A DNA stretch of 64,000 bases from Oxytricha trifallax (taxonomy: Eukaryota; Ciliophora; Spirotrichea; Sporadotrichida; Oxytrichidae). The notes below the pieces were generated by a model that saw only the letters and a program-made list of their open reading frames with translations, was not told where the DNA came from and made no database searches. Position numbers and translations under genes: made by a program. Position 1 is the first letter of the stretch. Every line of letters begins with the position of its first letter. The stretch is taken from the NCBI GenBank assembly GCA_000711775.1, contig ARYC01025427.1:1-64000 (forward strand), in the 5' to 3' direction. This document shows, in pieces, positions 10,957-21,908 of the stretch.

Positions 10957-12672
10957 GTTTATAAAGGAAGTATGTCAAACTTGGATAAGCTTGATTTGAA
11001 ACTAACTTTTTGATTTAGTTGTCCATAACTCCAGTAAACAAAAACAATATCTTCAGCAAAATTCACATCACCCAGCTCTTTCAATATGTCTAAAATGCTT
11101 ATAATAATTAAGTATATGATTGATTTTAGTATTTTATTTCTATTAATTTTAATCATCTAGTTGACATAACTAGCATCACAGACCCATAGTTCGTTGCAAG
11201 ACCTTGAAAGACAATATTGATTAGCTAGTCTTTTATTTATGGAAAGCACAATAACCTGAGAGTATGGTCTGTATTCGTTGACCATACGGGAGACTCTTCC
11301 AATATCTGTGACACATAAAATAACTGGGAATCAAAGATTGAATACACTTTTTACTCATGAGTTTACAACTGCTTCTACATTTTACATTGGCTTCTCTGCA
11401 TTTTTTAATATTTCAAGGAAAAATTCTTAATATTTACAGTAATTCTCAGCACTCTTTAATATATAAAATACAAGAAAATGAAATGTCTGTTTAAATTAAT
11501 AACTGATACAGACATCATGCATAGTTTTAAGTGCTTCAATTTGATATTTACCAATCGTAGTTTCAGAATTGAAAGGTAAATAATATGCACCATCCATAAC
11601 AGCAGAATGTATATCAGTGACCTCTGCTCTTAGAGAGAATTGATTGTAAACCATATAATCTAAGAATTGTGATGCCAATATGTAAGGCTTAGCTGCTTGA
11701 TTGCACTACTTGATAACTTTCTTTTATATCCAACTTATCTTTTCGATAGGCAAAGCTGTACCTAAGACTCTACGTGGAATTAAAAGGCAATCAGGCACTT
11801 CTAAGATACCTTTAATATCAATATGTGCATCTTCGATCTCTAATTTAGCTATGATTTTTACTTCTGGTTGCTATAAATTATTTTATATATTATATTAGAG
11901 AACATAAAAAATAAAATAATATTTTTCGTCTCTTTCTAGTCTTTTGCACTCTTCAATTAAATGCTATTTAACTTCCAAGATTTCATCCTAGCCTTTGTAA
12001 ATTGAGTAAATTAAATTAGGGAAATTTCTCTTATGTCATACCAACTCTTATATATAATTTTTTTTATACAATTTCTTTTGAATTTGAATCACTTCAATAC
12101 CATAATTCTGACTTTTTTAAATCTAAATTAATTTTAAATATTATGAACAATATAAGAAAGGGAAAATTAATCTTCTCAATGTTTTGATTAATTTTATAAT
12201 TTAAGTGATATTACTTAAAATTTTTATTTATGTTATTATTTATTTCGCTCCATATGGTATAATCCACATCATTTTCTCAACAGACTTATTATAATTAGAA
12301 AATAGTATCTCTCCTTTATTTTACTCTATACATAACATTCAATTATAATTTTGATGAAATCTAACATTTTTAAGTATTTTTATCTAGTGAATTACTAGCT
12401 TTATGTCAGAATATAACTTGACTATTCTCCAATGTTTTTTTCCATCATTCTAGACTTCATACTCAATGAAATCTTTCTCTGCTTGCTTGATTTAAGCAAA
12501 GAAACTAACCATATCAAAGAATACAAAGTTACACTCATCTGGAAGTTTATTTAGGAAACTGTGGAAATTTTTCACTGAAATTATTCTTTTTCTACCCTTC
12601 ACTCAGTTCTTAATGCAAAGCTTTTATCCAATTTTCAGTCCCATGATTTCGTCCTTTTCAGTTGGGCCCACT
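10957..12672 (-). pseudogene. Divergent pyruvate-kinase homologue with in-frame TGA codons
   Basis: Segments of pyruvate kinase appear in the right order on one minus-strand frame. There is a B-domain-like part (FVFFDMVSFFAQIKQ, YEVQNDGK), then KIIAKLEIEDAHIDIKGILE matching the catalytic-Lys region, then EKISWIQKKVIKQCNQAAKP, SETTIGKYQIEALKTMHDVC and the C-domain block VTDIGRVSRMVNEYRP. The Lys and Glu of the Lys-x-Glu motif remain, but the usual Ala-Arg-Gly-Asp-Leu-Gly motif reads PRRVLG, so the metal/substrate site is damaged. TGA codons at 12603, 12339, 11355 and 11331 all lie in the same frame. The codon phase agrees from 12605 to 11156, so no net indel occurred. Pyruvate kinase makes ATP and pyruvate from phosphoenolpyruvate in glycolysis; this copy should be inactive. 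Confidence 0.65.
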
Positions 12673-12689
12673 GATATCTTTTTCTAAAA

Positions 12690-14045
12690 CATAATGTAAA
12701 ATTATTTGGCAAAGCATTCTTTATTGATCCAAAATTTTAAATATTTCATTTAAATAAAAAATATAACACAATCTTAATGTTTCATTGTTATTACTTCAAA
12801 CTATTATCTATAAATTTCATACCTTCCATAGTACTAACTTCAAATATTGTTAAGCATTTTAAATAATTAATATCTGAATGAGAAACATTACATTAATTTA
12901 TTATTCAACATATCCTTTATCGTGTATTTTTAAAGAGCTGTACCTAAAATTATATTTTTGTTCAATAATTTATTTGTTTTTCATGTATTAATTTGATCTG
13001 AGATTAGGCCTTGAATCTTAATTCAATGCTAATCACAATTCTATTGGCTGACAATTAGGCTGAATTCTTAGGAGTCATAATCAATCTTAGAATGTTTCAT
13101 AACCATCATCACAAAAAAAACATTTACATGTAGCTATAAATATTTAATTAAAATCCTCATATTTTAAAAAAAATATTCAAAACCATGATTTACTTAAATC
13201 TTTATCGATCTCTTTAGTTTATGAAATACTTTGTTTGAATTTACTCTAGAAGCATGGAATCAGTCGTCTTTTTATTTAATGTGACTAAAATTTTGGGATG
13301 TCGTTGGTTTATTATTATATTCTCTGGTTCGAACCTTATTAGCTTGGTGCTGTAATCCTCTACGACTTGAGCTGTATGATTTTTATTTAATACTTGTGTG
13401 AGTTTTTTATTTGTCTTCCATTTTTAATAAATATTGATATTACTTAAAATATCAATTTAATAGGTGTTTTGAATTATCAACTAAGATTTATGATAAAAAA
13501 GCCATTTTAAATCAAAGTTATTTCTCTTTTACATTTATTAATGATCACTTGCAATTTATATAAATTAAGTATTAGTTCAAAATTGATTTATTTTAGGAAT
13601 TCTTAAGCAACATTAAGAAAATTTGAAAAGAAAGAAAGCTTTATAGAGAGTTGTTTTACTGCAGTAATTATTATTAAATTTTAAGACGAAAAATATGAGC
13701 AGGAAGTCAAAATATGTAAGCATTTTGTATCTTTTATCCTTAAAAGCAATTTATTTTAAAATCCATAATAATCATTTAACTTATATGTTTAAATTATTAT
13801 TTAGCCATATCTATAAATCCTTTCTAATTGATTAAAGATTCTCTCAATCATAGTAAAAACTTAGCAAATATCTAAATAAAATATGATTCATTAATACTAT
13901 TTGTATATAAAAAAAGTAAACGAGAATAGTAAAATTTATATATTGATAAAATTAGCGTATAAGTAAATTAATAGTAATAATTAAGTTATTTTTAAATAGA
14001 AGCAAACAAAATGGATTTATAATAAATAATTTGTGCTCTCTGCAA
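12690..14045. other. AT-rich region, no clear gene
   Basis: The minus strand at 12990-13115 could hold a short N-terminal remnant (MVMKHSKIDYDSQEFSLIV), which I cannot place. 13250-13420 is slightly less AT-rich and contains GGTTCGAACC, but no tRNA fold forms around it. The remainder is low-complexity A+T. Confidence 0.35.
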
Positions 14046-14094
14046 AAAAAACCTATGATAAATAAGAATAATTTAATTTAAATTAATCAATAAT

Positions 14095-14290
14095 TATAAG
14101 TATAACATAGTATAAATTTTTAGAATAAGAACGAATTCGAATCTTACTGCTTGACAGCCGTCATAACTTCTGCTTCCTCTGCATCACTCATTGTTTTGAA
14201 AGTTTGAAAGAAGAAAATTAGAAAAATAACTAAAGTAATAGAAGTCAATAGGAAGAATAAATTCTCAATAGCAAACAAACTCTTAGATTA
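14095..14290 (-). CDS. Short membrane-anchored coding segment
   Basis: Minus strand: a strongly hydrophobic segment of about 22 residues (FFLLTSITLVIFLIFFFQTF) followed by KTMSDAEEAEVMTAVKQQDS. Looks like the last transmembrane helix and short acidic tail of a membrane protein, possibly the end of the flippase-like remnant upstream at 14690-15410. An ATG just after the helix (MSDAEE) is an alternative start. Product not recognised. Confidence 0.4.
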
Positions 14291-14689
14291 AAATTAAAGT
14301 TACACAATTTTCACAATAAAAAATTTATATAGAGTATTTTGATGATAAATTATAAGTATACATGCTTCATCAAATCATATACAATTATTAGATAAAGAGA
14401 GCGATAGTTTAATTGAATATATATAAGATCTTCAATGTTTATATTTATAGTATAAATAACTCATTTTATTTACAGGATGTGACAATTATTGCTAAACTCT
14501 CTCATCATTTCATGGAAGAGGAATTGGTTATGCCAACTAGTTTATTCCGTTGCCAAGAGAATGAGTATGTATTCAAATTGCTTATTAAATTATCCTTCAT
14601 ATTTTTAATAATAAATCGAATGCTCAATTCAAAAAAAAGCCAGATTAGCTTCCAAAAAATTATGCTCTCCTAAAGATAATCAAAAAATC

Positions 14690-15410
14690 ATTAGCAAGCT
14701 TTTAAGCAAAACTTTTTAGCATTTCTTTTATTTAGGAATATGAGTTAATCATAAAAAGAAACTATTAAGGTTTGATTTAACAAAAGGAGAATATATTTGT
14801 ATAATATACAAATAATCAAGGGTAAAATATTTGCCTTACAAATTTCCTGACAGCTAAAGTTTAATATTAAATACATTAATAACAGTTAAATATTCATAAC
14901 ATCAAATAATAAGAAAATGGACAAATCTAGCCCTTGTATTAATAAATCAATAATGTAGCACCATATTAGTAAAATAAAATCATTCGTAGCATCCATCGAA
15001 ACATAGTTCTTCAAGAAGTACAAATGCATTGATTGAGTTTTGCCCTCAGGACAATAGAACTCAAATGTGAGGATGATAAAACGAGAATATGTCCTTAATG
15101 TGCTCTTATTGAAAATCACAAGGGACATAATGTCAGACAAGAAGAGGATGTTACTTAGGAGATCTCTTTAAAAGTTGAAGTCCTTATGGAAATTTATCAA
15201 GCAATGGGGTTGTAGTGCAATGACCTCAATAATCGTGAAAAATACGATAAATAGTAAAGCATTGTGAGAAACAAATTAGAAATAATTAAAGGCATAATAT
15301 AAGAGTTCAAAGAATGGAGGAAAGCTCTAAGAGCAGTCGAAATGAAAGCCGTTGATAATTTGACTGGGACTTTCTCTTATTTTGATGAAAAATTATCTAT
15401 GACTTAAAAA
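14690..15410 (-). pseudogene. Membrane-protein remnant, possibly P4-type ATPase (flippase)-like
   Basis: About 240 codons of one minus-strand frame, protein-like throughout, with several hydrophobic segments. The stretch ALLFIVFFTIIEVIALQPHC followed by LINFHKDFNF, then SNILFLS and VIFNKSTLRT, lines up with the P4-ATPase region Thr-x-Glu-Val...Ile-Asn-x-Asp...Ser-Asn...Ile-Phe-Ser-Asp-Lys-Thr-Gly-Thr. If so, the phosphorylated Asp motif has been replaced. Flippases move phospholipids between bilayer leaflets; this copy could not. The match is by eye and modest; another polytopic protein is possible. Confidence 0.4.
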
Positions 15411-15639
15411 TCTAGCAACTAAATGATAAAATAATTTCATATAATGAGAAATTATTTGTACAAATCAATTTTTTGTTTGTTACACTTAAGCCAAACAAAT
15501 TTTACCCAAAAATATTTGATTATCGAATCCCAAATCGTAAAATATATTATATATTTAATTCAGCGTTAATATATTGAATATAATTAATTATTCCAGGTTG
15601 AGATTGGATCTTGTCATCTTATTAAAAAGAAATGGCAAA

Positions 15640-15965
15640 GTATTGTTTTTATATCTAAATATTTGATTATTTTAACTAAATGATATCAAAGGCTTAGTTG
15701 TTGATGCCTTGATGATTATTCTTCTAAAATTAAGGATACTACTCATTACACTCCTTTCGATATGATAGATGGAAAGGTTCAATCATAGACTGATAGAATC
15801 TTAAATTATGGAAAGCATATTCTAGATAAAGCAGAGAAACAAAAAGGCTTTCATAGTTGTAATTGATATGAAAAACTGAATTGTTGATTGCTTCATCAGC
15901 AGATATTTTTATAGACGAAATTTTCTAGTATAAACGATGCAATTTCTGCCAATATTTTTCTACCT
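15640..15965 (-). pseudogene. Hypothetical coding remnant
   Basis: Minus-strand frame open for about 100 codons in the ciliate code, containing SADEAINNSVFHINYNYESL and EYAFHNLRFYQSMIEPFHLS. Gln codons are mostly TAG/TAA. Upstream of the flippase-like remnant on the same strand, so it could be part of the same gene. Function unknown. Confidence 0.4.
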
Positions 15966-16269
15966 AAATATTAATAGAAATGTTTTGTATAATCAGAAAT
16001 ACTAATTTATATATTTACATTATTTATTAAAAATAATTATTATTGTTAAGAAGTATATATTTTACTAACCATAGAATTCAAATTATTAAATATTATGGTA
16101 ATTAAATTATTTGATTGACTTTGGAAGATTATTGGAAGATTATTGAAAGTTGAAAAAAATTGAGGTATTATATAAAATTTGGTATATAAAAATCCAATTA
16201 ATTTATAATGTTTCTTTTTACTTGCTTAATCATAAAATATTTTTTAAAAAAAGATATCCTAATGTATCA

Positions 16270-17568
16270 ATGCAATAAATATTATCTGATTCAAAGAGGA
16301 ATCCAAGATAGAGAAGGTGTTTAGAAACTATTTTAAATTTTATCGATAATAATGGATGTATAGAATATGAAGAGAATAATGATATACTAAATGAAGTTAA
16401 TTTGACAGCTTATAACAAGTTTCTCATTAAAAAGCAATGCGTATCATCGATCCATTCATGATCATCTATTCTATACAATCATAATATTATTTATTACAAC
16501 CCAAATAGCACAAAATATTATAAGCTATTATTACTTAAAGAATACCAAAGATTAATTCAATTTATCTTAATAAGCAACATTTATAGTGTGAAGCAAGCTC
16601 GAGTTTTAAGAAAGAAAATGGAATATTTTAAGGCATTCGTTTAATAAACAGTAAATAGATTAGGAGAAAATAACTAAAAGAAAATGCTTATGGATGAAAA
16701 TATTAGCTGGGTGTATAATTCATTTCTCTAAGAAATTATTGATGCTCTTTTTTAGGTAACTTTAACTTACAACTGTAATTAAGGAAGATTAAAATCAATC
16801 ATATAAAAGTAGTAAAATACATAATCCATTTAATTAAAAAACTAAATTTATGAAGAATAAATCCTGATGACTCCCTGAAAAAGATAAATCAAAGATATCT
16901 AAAAAATCTTATCTTTCTACTCATCTTCAACACCAAGAAAGATTAATGTCTAAATGTTGATCTTATTTAGAATGTAAAACAAAAATGCGGATATATTTCC
17001 ATGCTTAATTAAATAAGTAGAGCTAGTTAATTAATAAATATAAAAGTATGAGAAAAATAGTTGATGAGAATATAAATACAATAATTAATGTGCAATGTTT
17101 TATGTGTTATATCAAGTAAGAACAATAACAATTTGAGAGAACTAGATATCTGAACTTTTAGGTTGTATAGATAAGAGTTCAAGTTCAATTATCAAAGCAG
17201 AATTTTGATTTTTTATTAATTTTTTAATTCTCGAGAATTTCGACTGCGAATATGACTTCGAGTCCCTTCTGCTTTGCAATGATAAAAGTATTTGAACTTA
17301 TTTAGTCTAAATCTCTCTAAATACAAAAGAGATCTTATACCAAAATCCTCGACAGCAAAAGCATTCTTTTGATTGGTTCTTCGACTTCGCAATCTTATGT
17401 TGGTATAGAATTCTAGTTTTATAATTAAGCCCTTGTTGATCTCTTCTCCAAAAAATTATGATTACATATCATTTGACAATCTTTGTCCTCAAGAAGCCTT
17501 AATGGTTTCAAAGCTTTAGATATCTCCTGACTAGTCTTTTATTCTAAGTTATTTATTATTTTAGGTAT
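16270..17568 (+). pseudogene. Long frame-preserved coding remnant with multiple TGA codons
   Basis: From ATG at 16270 one plus-strand frame stays protein-like for about 430 codons: ETILNFIDNNGCIEYEENND, QARVLRKKMEYFKAFVQQTV, DENISWVYNSFLQEIIDALF, later CEYDFESLLLC and QQKHSFDWFFDFAILCWYRI. It crosses about eight or nine TGA codons (the first near 16459) without any shift I can detect. No domain recognised; composition suggests an alpha-helical soluble protein. Either a gene decaying by substitution only, or TGA is tolerated. Low-complexity A+T flanks both sides. Confidence 0.5.
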
Positions 17569-18705
17569 TCATTTTTAAATAATAACTATGCTATATATTA
17601 TTGTTATTTTAATTATCCAACATGTTTAATAATTATTTTAATTTAATTTTATATAATTAAAATTCTAAATATCGACATTTTTATTCTTGTAATCATATTT
17701 GAAATAGTAATTATTCAATTAAATGCACTTTTCAAATTTACTTTTATTTTTCCAATTTTAAATTATACTCATTAATAATAATGATTTGTTTCATAAAATA
17801 ATCAATATCTATATTATGTTTTTACTATATTTTTCTTAATAAAGTTTACATTTATATTTGCATAATAATTATTGAAATCTAATAGAATGGGAATAAAATT
17901 GATATTAATTCCGAAGAATATTCCGATTATTTGAAGCTAATTATTGAAAACTAAAAATGTAAAATTTAGGGATAAAAACAAAGATTATATTTGAGTATTT
18001 ATAAAGTTAAAACCAAAATTAAAGGAATATACAAAGCACTAATCAGGATTTAATCAATTAAGAAAAATAAAAAGGAATGGATAAATAAAAATGAAATCAG
18101 ATAACACTAATAAGAATCATTAAACAAATATGCAAAATTTATATCCTGTTAAAGTTATATTTTCTTTCCAATCTCCATGATACTTAATTCCACCAAAGGG
18201 ATCACTATGAAAAATCAATAATAAGATTGCTATTTTTTCAAAACCCAAAATTAATATGAAAAACTTGAACAAGAGTGACCTTCCATGCACATGTTTTGGT
18301 GCCTGAAAATGTCAATGTTTATGCGCATGACCCAAGGTGTGCTCGAACTTGGCTTATTTTTATTTTATTTTTAATAAATTAATTTGTCCATTTCAAACGA
18401 CAACTTTTTTTAATTTAAAATTTGTAATTTTTAGCACATTGTGCTTTTCTTTATCATTTTGTGTATACTTTTTGTTAGTTGAGATTTGATGAGAATGATA
18501 AGTATAGTAGTGACTGTTTTGAATTGTAAAAGATGTCCTTCTTTTACTTATGATATTCATTTAATCATTACAATTTTTATAATCTTTTGTCGCACTTCAA
18601 AATTTAAAAACGAATTTTTGGAGGTGTTCCTGAGAATTTGTCTTTACCGCATGAGTCTTGTTTTACTCGAACTTATTACCATTTTAATTTGGAGGGTTAA
18701 TTACT
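17569..18705. other. AT-rich region
   Basis: Mostly above 80% A+T. A small GC-richer patch at 18270-18350 (containing GCGCATGACCCAAGG) shares the ATGACCCAAGG string with the island at 35.6 kb. 18486-18750 has an open plus-strand frame of low quality. Nothing else supported. Confidence 0.35.
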
Positions 18706-19120
18706 ATTGTAGGAAAACATTTGATTTGGGAAATAAATTTATAATTAATTAAATAAATAAATAATTAAATTCGTGGCAGTTAACTTTCTGGAAACCTAGA
18801 CAATAAGGTACTTGTTCGATAGAGAATTAAAAACTAGCTCGACTTTACTATTGGCGGTACCCCTCTATCGCATTCCTGAATCGAGATAAATCAATTTTAA
18901 TTTTGGGTAATTTGTTTAGTTGATTTTAATGCAAAAATTAAAATTGATTTATCTCGATTCAGGAATGCGATAAAGGGGTACCGCCAATAGTAAAGTCGAG
19001 CTAGTTTTTAATTCTCTATCGAACAAGTCCCTTATTGTCTAGGTTTCCAGAAAGTTAACTGCCACGAATTTAATATTTAATTTATTATTTATTTTCCCAA
19101 ATCAAATGTATTCCTACAAT
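18706..19120. repeat. Fold-back element FB1
   Basis: Near-perfect inverted repeat with arms of about 195 bp (18706-18905 and 18925-19120) around a loop of about 20 bp. Outer ends read ATTGTAGGAAAACATTTG and its complement. Arms contain CGTGGCAGTTAA, TCGATAGAGAATTAAAAACT and TATTGGCGGTACC blocks that recur in FB2. No ORF. The transcript would form a long hairpin. Probably a non-autonomous transposon of MITE/fold-back type. Confidence 0.85.
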
Positions 19121-19775
19121 AATAATTATACTTCTATCTTATTTGTTATTTATTTTACTTTTTTTCTCGCTTCTTACTTTGATTGTCTTATTTTTATATT
19201 ATATTTGTTTATCTTATAATGAAAATGTATAATAATATACTGTTTTCTTTTAGATTAATTTAAGTTTTTAATTTTATTTTTTAATATTATCTAAATATTT
19301 TTCTAATTTTAATAATTAAATACTTTTTTAAAAAAATAATCAATAAGTACAGCAAGTTTTATCAAAATTATGCAAAAATTAATAATTATAATTACTAATT
19401 TTTTAATAATTTTTAAGCTTTCATATTACTTAATAATAAAATAAATTAACTAAGAAAGTTAATAGATAGGTTGTCCTAAATGAGTCGTAACTTAAAGAAG
19501 GGGTTTAAACAACTCACTCTAAAATACACCAAAGGGACAAACAACTTCTTTTTGAAGATAATGGGGCGTATTAATAAAACAACAGATAGATGAAAGTAAA
19601 AAGCATCTTCCAAATTCAGAGTTCGGCTAAGAAATCTTAGTAGCTTCTACCCCCCATTAAAACATCAGTTAACTTTGAAAACATACAGCTACAAAAAATA
19701 AAATGAGATGGACTTCACTTCCAGCAATCATGAAAGCAAAGACTGAAACAATCTTAAACCTAAAAAAGGTTATAG

Positions 19776-20252
19776 ATGAAGTCTCAATAAAAGAGACCAG
19801 CCTTTTCTCCCTAGTACAAAAGTGCAGGGACACAACAGACGTAATACTAAAATGAGTCTATTCCACTATCCCAAGAAGAGCTTCAAAACTAGAAAATAAA
19901 ATGCCTTAATGCCTTCTAATCTCACATAAACTAACTCTTTGTAATAATCTTAAAAATATAAAAATACAACCAAACTAAAGAACTAGGACACGTCCACGAC
20001 TTAGCAATAGCTACAAAAAACAAAAACTTTGAATATCACTTCAGAGAAGAAAGATTCTAAGCCTTAATACATTAATTTGCTTTTACTATTAAATACCCCT
20101 AGGTAATAAAGGAATCAACCTTCAAAGTAGCAAACTTAGCTATAAAGTCCTTAGAGAACCTAGTGAACCAGGGTGGTCTTAAACAACAACAAAAAACTAT
20201 AAGTATGTAAACAATAAGTAGTAGTGGAATAAAGAGAGAGATCAGCCTTTGA
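19776..20252 (+). CDS. R1 ORF1, hypothetical basic protein
   Basis: 158 codons, ATG 19776 to TGA 20250, uninterrupted in the ciliate code; a TGA at 19731 precedes it in frame. Starts MKSQQKRPAFSPQYKSAGTQ, is Gln/Lys-rich in its first third, then has a more ordered part (NFEYHFREERFQALIHQFAF, ESTFKVANLAIKSLENL). May be a nucleic-acid-binding ORF1-type protein by analogy with retroposons, but no motif shows it. Ten bases separate it from the next ORF, suggesting one transcript. Intactness suggests recent activity or selection. Confidence 0.6.
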
Positions 20253-20262
20253 GGATGTAGAG

Positions 20263-20997
20263 ATGGCTGAAGATAGGCCAATGCAAATAGACACCTCAAT
20301 TAAGCCAGGAAACAAACCAAAGTTTAAGTCCACTTCCAATGACGTTCCTCACCAGAAAAGTCTGACCAGTATATTGACTTCTGATCAGATGAGCCAAGAA
20401 CTTAAGGCCAACATAGACAAAACTCATACTATACACGAAGTTAATCATAAACTTCAAAAATAAATACAGTTCGAAGTAATAGGTAATATCGACTACTAGA
20501 TGGATGATAGGGTTATTAAAAACCTATCATTATAAGCGAACTAATAAGTGAAATGGCACTATGCTAAATTGAAAAACAAATTCTGGCATGAACTAAACAC
20601 AGAAGAAAGAGAAGAATTCAAACTCTTTGCAACCCCTGACTTCACAAAGATCAACCTCAACATTTAAAAGACATCGTCAGAAAATACCATGATTGTTCTC
20701 TATGCTGATGCCAAAAGATATGGCAATGATCAACTTAAAAATCAAATTTTCCCTCATCTATAATAAATTTCTATGTTCAGAACCAAACCTAAAAGTATTT
20801 AAGCAGGAGGCACCCACAAAATTGAACTTAAATTTAAGAAAGGGGAAGATGTGAGCGTCTTTCTACACAACTGGCACAGAGAGAAAGTAACCAGCAATAA
20901 GTTTTGGAAAGGAGTTACTAGATGGAAGAGAAAGAAGAATCTGGATATCCACATTAAGACAAAAAATGTCTTCGGAAGACCAGACTATCTTTAATGA
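20263..20997 (+). CDS. R1 ORF2, hypothetical protein
   Basis: 244 codons, ATG 20263 to TGA 20995, uninterrupted; Gln is encoded by TAA/TAG at many sites. Starts MAEDRPMQIDTSIKPGNK. A disordered N-terminus is followed by a compact-looking domain (KNKFWHELNTEEREEFKLFA, ENTMIVLYADAKRYGNDQLK) and a basic tail rich in Trp/Arg/Lys (HNWHREKV, RWKRKKN). The basic tail suggests nucleic-acid binding (inference only). No reverse transcriptase, endonuclease or zinc-knuckle motif. Confidence 0.6.
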
Positions 20998-21095
20998 AAA
21001 GAGCTAGACCCTTATTTATTAAACATATTTTTGATCGGGGGTCCCCAGAGACCTCAATGTGATCGTATTATTATTATTATTATTATTAATAAAAT

Positions 21096-21770
21096 AAATA
21101 TTCTTTTCTTTTATTTTATATATTATATAAAAATCTTAATATTTGCTAGATAACATTAAATAGTTATTAAAAACCAGTTAAAGCCCTAAAAAATATGTTA
21201 AGACAATATTTTTAAAGATTAATGATCAATCTTTCAGAATAACTAGGATTTTTTTAATATGGTAACTTTGTAAGAGTGCAAAAAAAGGAAGCTAAAAATA
21301 TATTGACAATTAAATTATTTTTAATAATAAATTCAAATAGATATAGATATATTAATTTTTAGTAATGGTTTTTAAAATATTTTAACAAATATTCAGTTAA
21401 ATATTTAATTATTTAGTTTGATATTTATTTCATTTATCTGTTATTAGGTTTGAATATTTTAAATATACTTAATTTTGCAATAATTGTAGATAGATATGGC
21501 ATTAGTTATTTTTTATTGGATTTAGTAAAAATAACTTAGGATAATCAATGCCCAAGGTCTAGGTAATTTTGGGTTACTAAATACACAGATGTAAAAAAGA
21601 AGATATTTCTATGAAGTTATTACTTATTAGTGACAATTACTCTTTTTGTTAAGATTTATTTGTTGAGCAATCTTGATTCATGCTATTTCAATTATAATGT
21701 TTTGAAATAGCTTTTTTAAACTAAATAATTATATATTAATTTTATATATATTAATAATAATGATTCGAAC
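21096..21770. other. AT-rich spacer left of TBE-B
   Basis: No protein-like frame or RNA gene recognised. 21481-21660 is only slightly more complex than its surroundings. Confidence 0.4.
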
Positions 21771-21895
21771 CAAAACCCCAAAACCTTTTAGTAGTTTGAT
21801 TGAGTTTTGATTGATAAAAGTAGAGACTATTAGTGCATACTTTATTAGGGTTTTAGTAGGGTTTATGTAGGGGTTTAATGTTTAAATATTAGTAA
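21771..21895. repeat. TBE-B left terminal inverted repeat
   Basis: About 125 bp, pairs with 25780-25905; one base of the second C4 block is changed. Contains further G-rich telomere-like runs (TTAGGGTTTTAGTAGGG). Confidence 0.9.
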
Positions 21896-21908
21896 TTTAA
21901 GTGAGTAT

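Larger units (their letters stand above)
19461..21095 (+). mobile_element. R1: retroposon-like unit with two ORFs, 3' hairpin and (ATT)n tail
   Basis: A moderately GC-richer block with two tandem ORFs, then a 3' region with a small GC hairpin (GGGGTCCCC within a GATCG...TGATCG pair, about 21037-21066) directly followed by an ATT microsatellite (about 21067-21093). Hairpin plus microsatellite tail is typical of CR1/L2-type LINE ends. No reverse transcriptase is encoded. The 5' start is placed by similarity of AAGTTAATAGATAGG to the start of the island at 49955. Confidence 0.55.

Noticed and set aside
13330..13360. Possible tRNA around GGTTCGAACC
   Set aside because: The T-arm stem does not pair on either strand and no acceptor or anticodon stem forms around it.
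16270..17568. TGA read as tryptophan or another amino acid throughout
   Set aside because: TGG is used normally in the same frames, TGA positions in the pyruvate-kinase homologue do not fall at Trp sites, and intact ORFs (22-kDa, R1) end at TGA. Nonsense mutation is simpler, though readthrough is not excluded.
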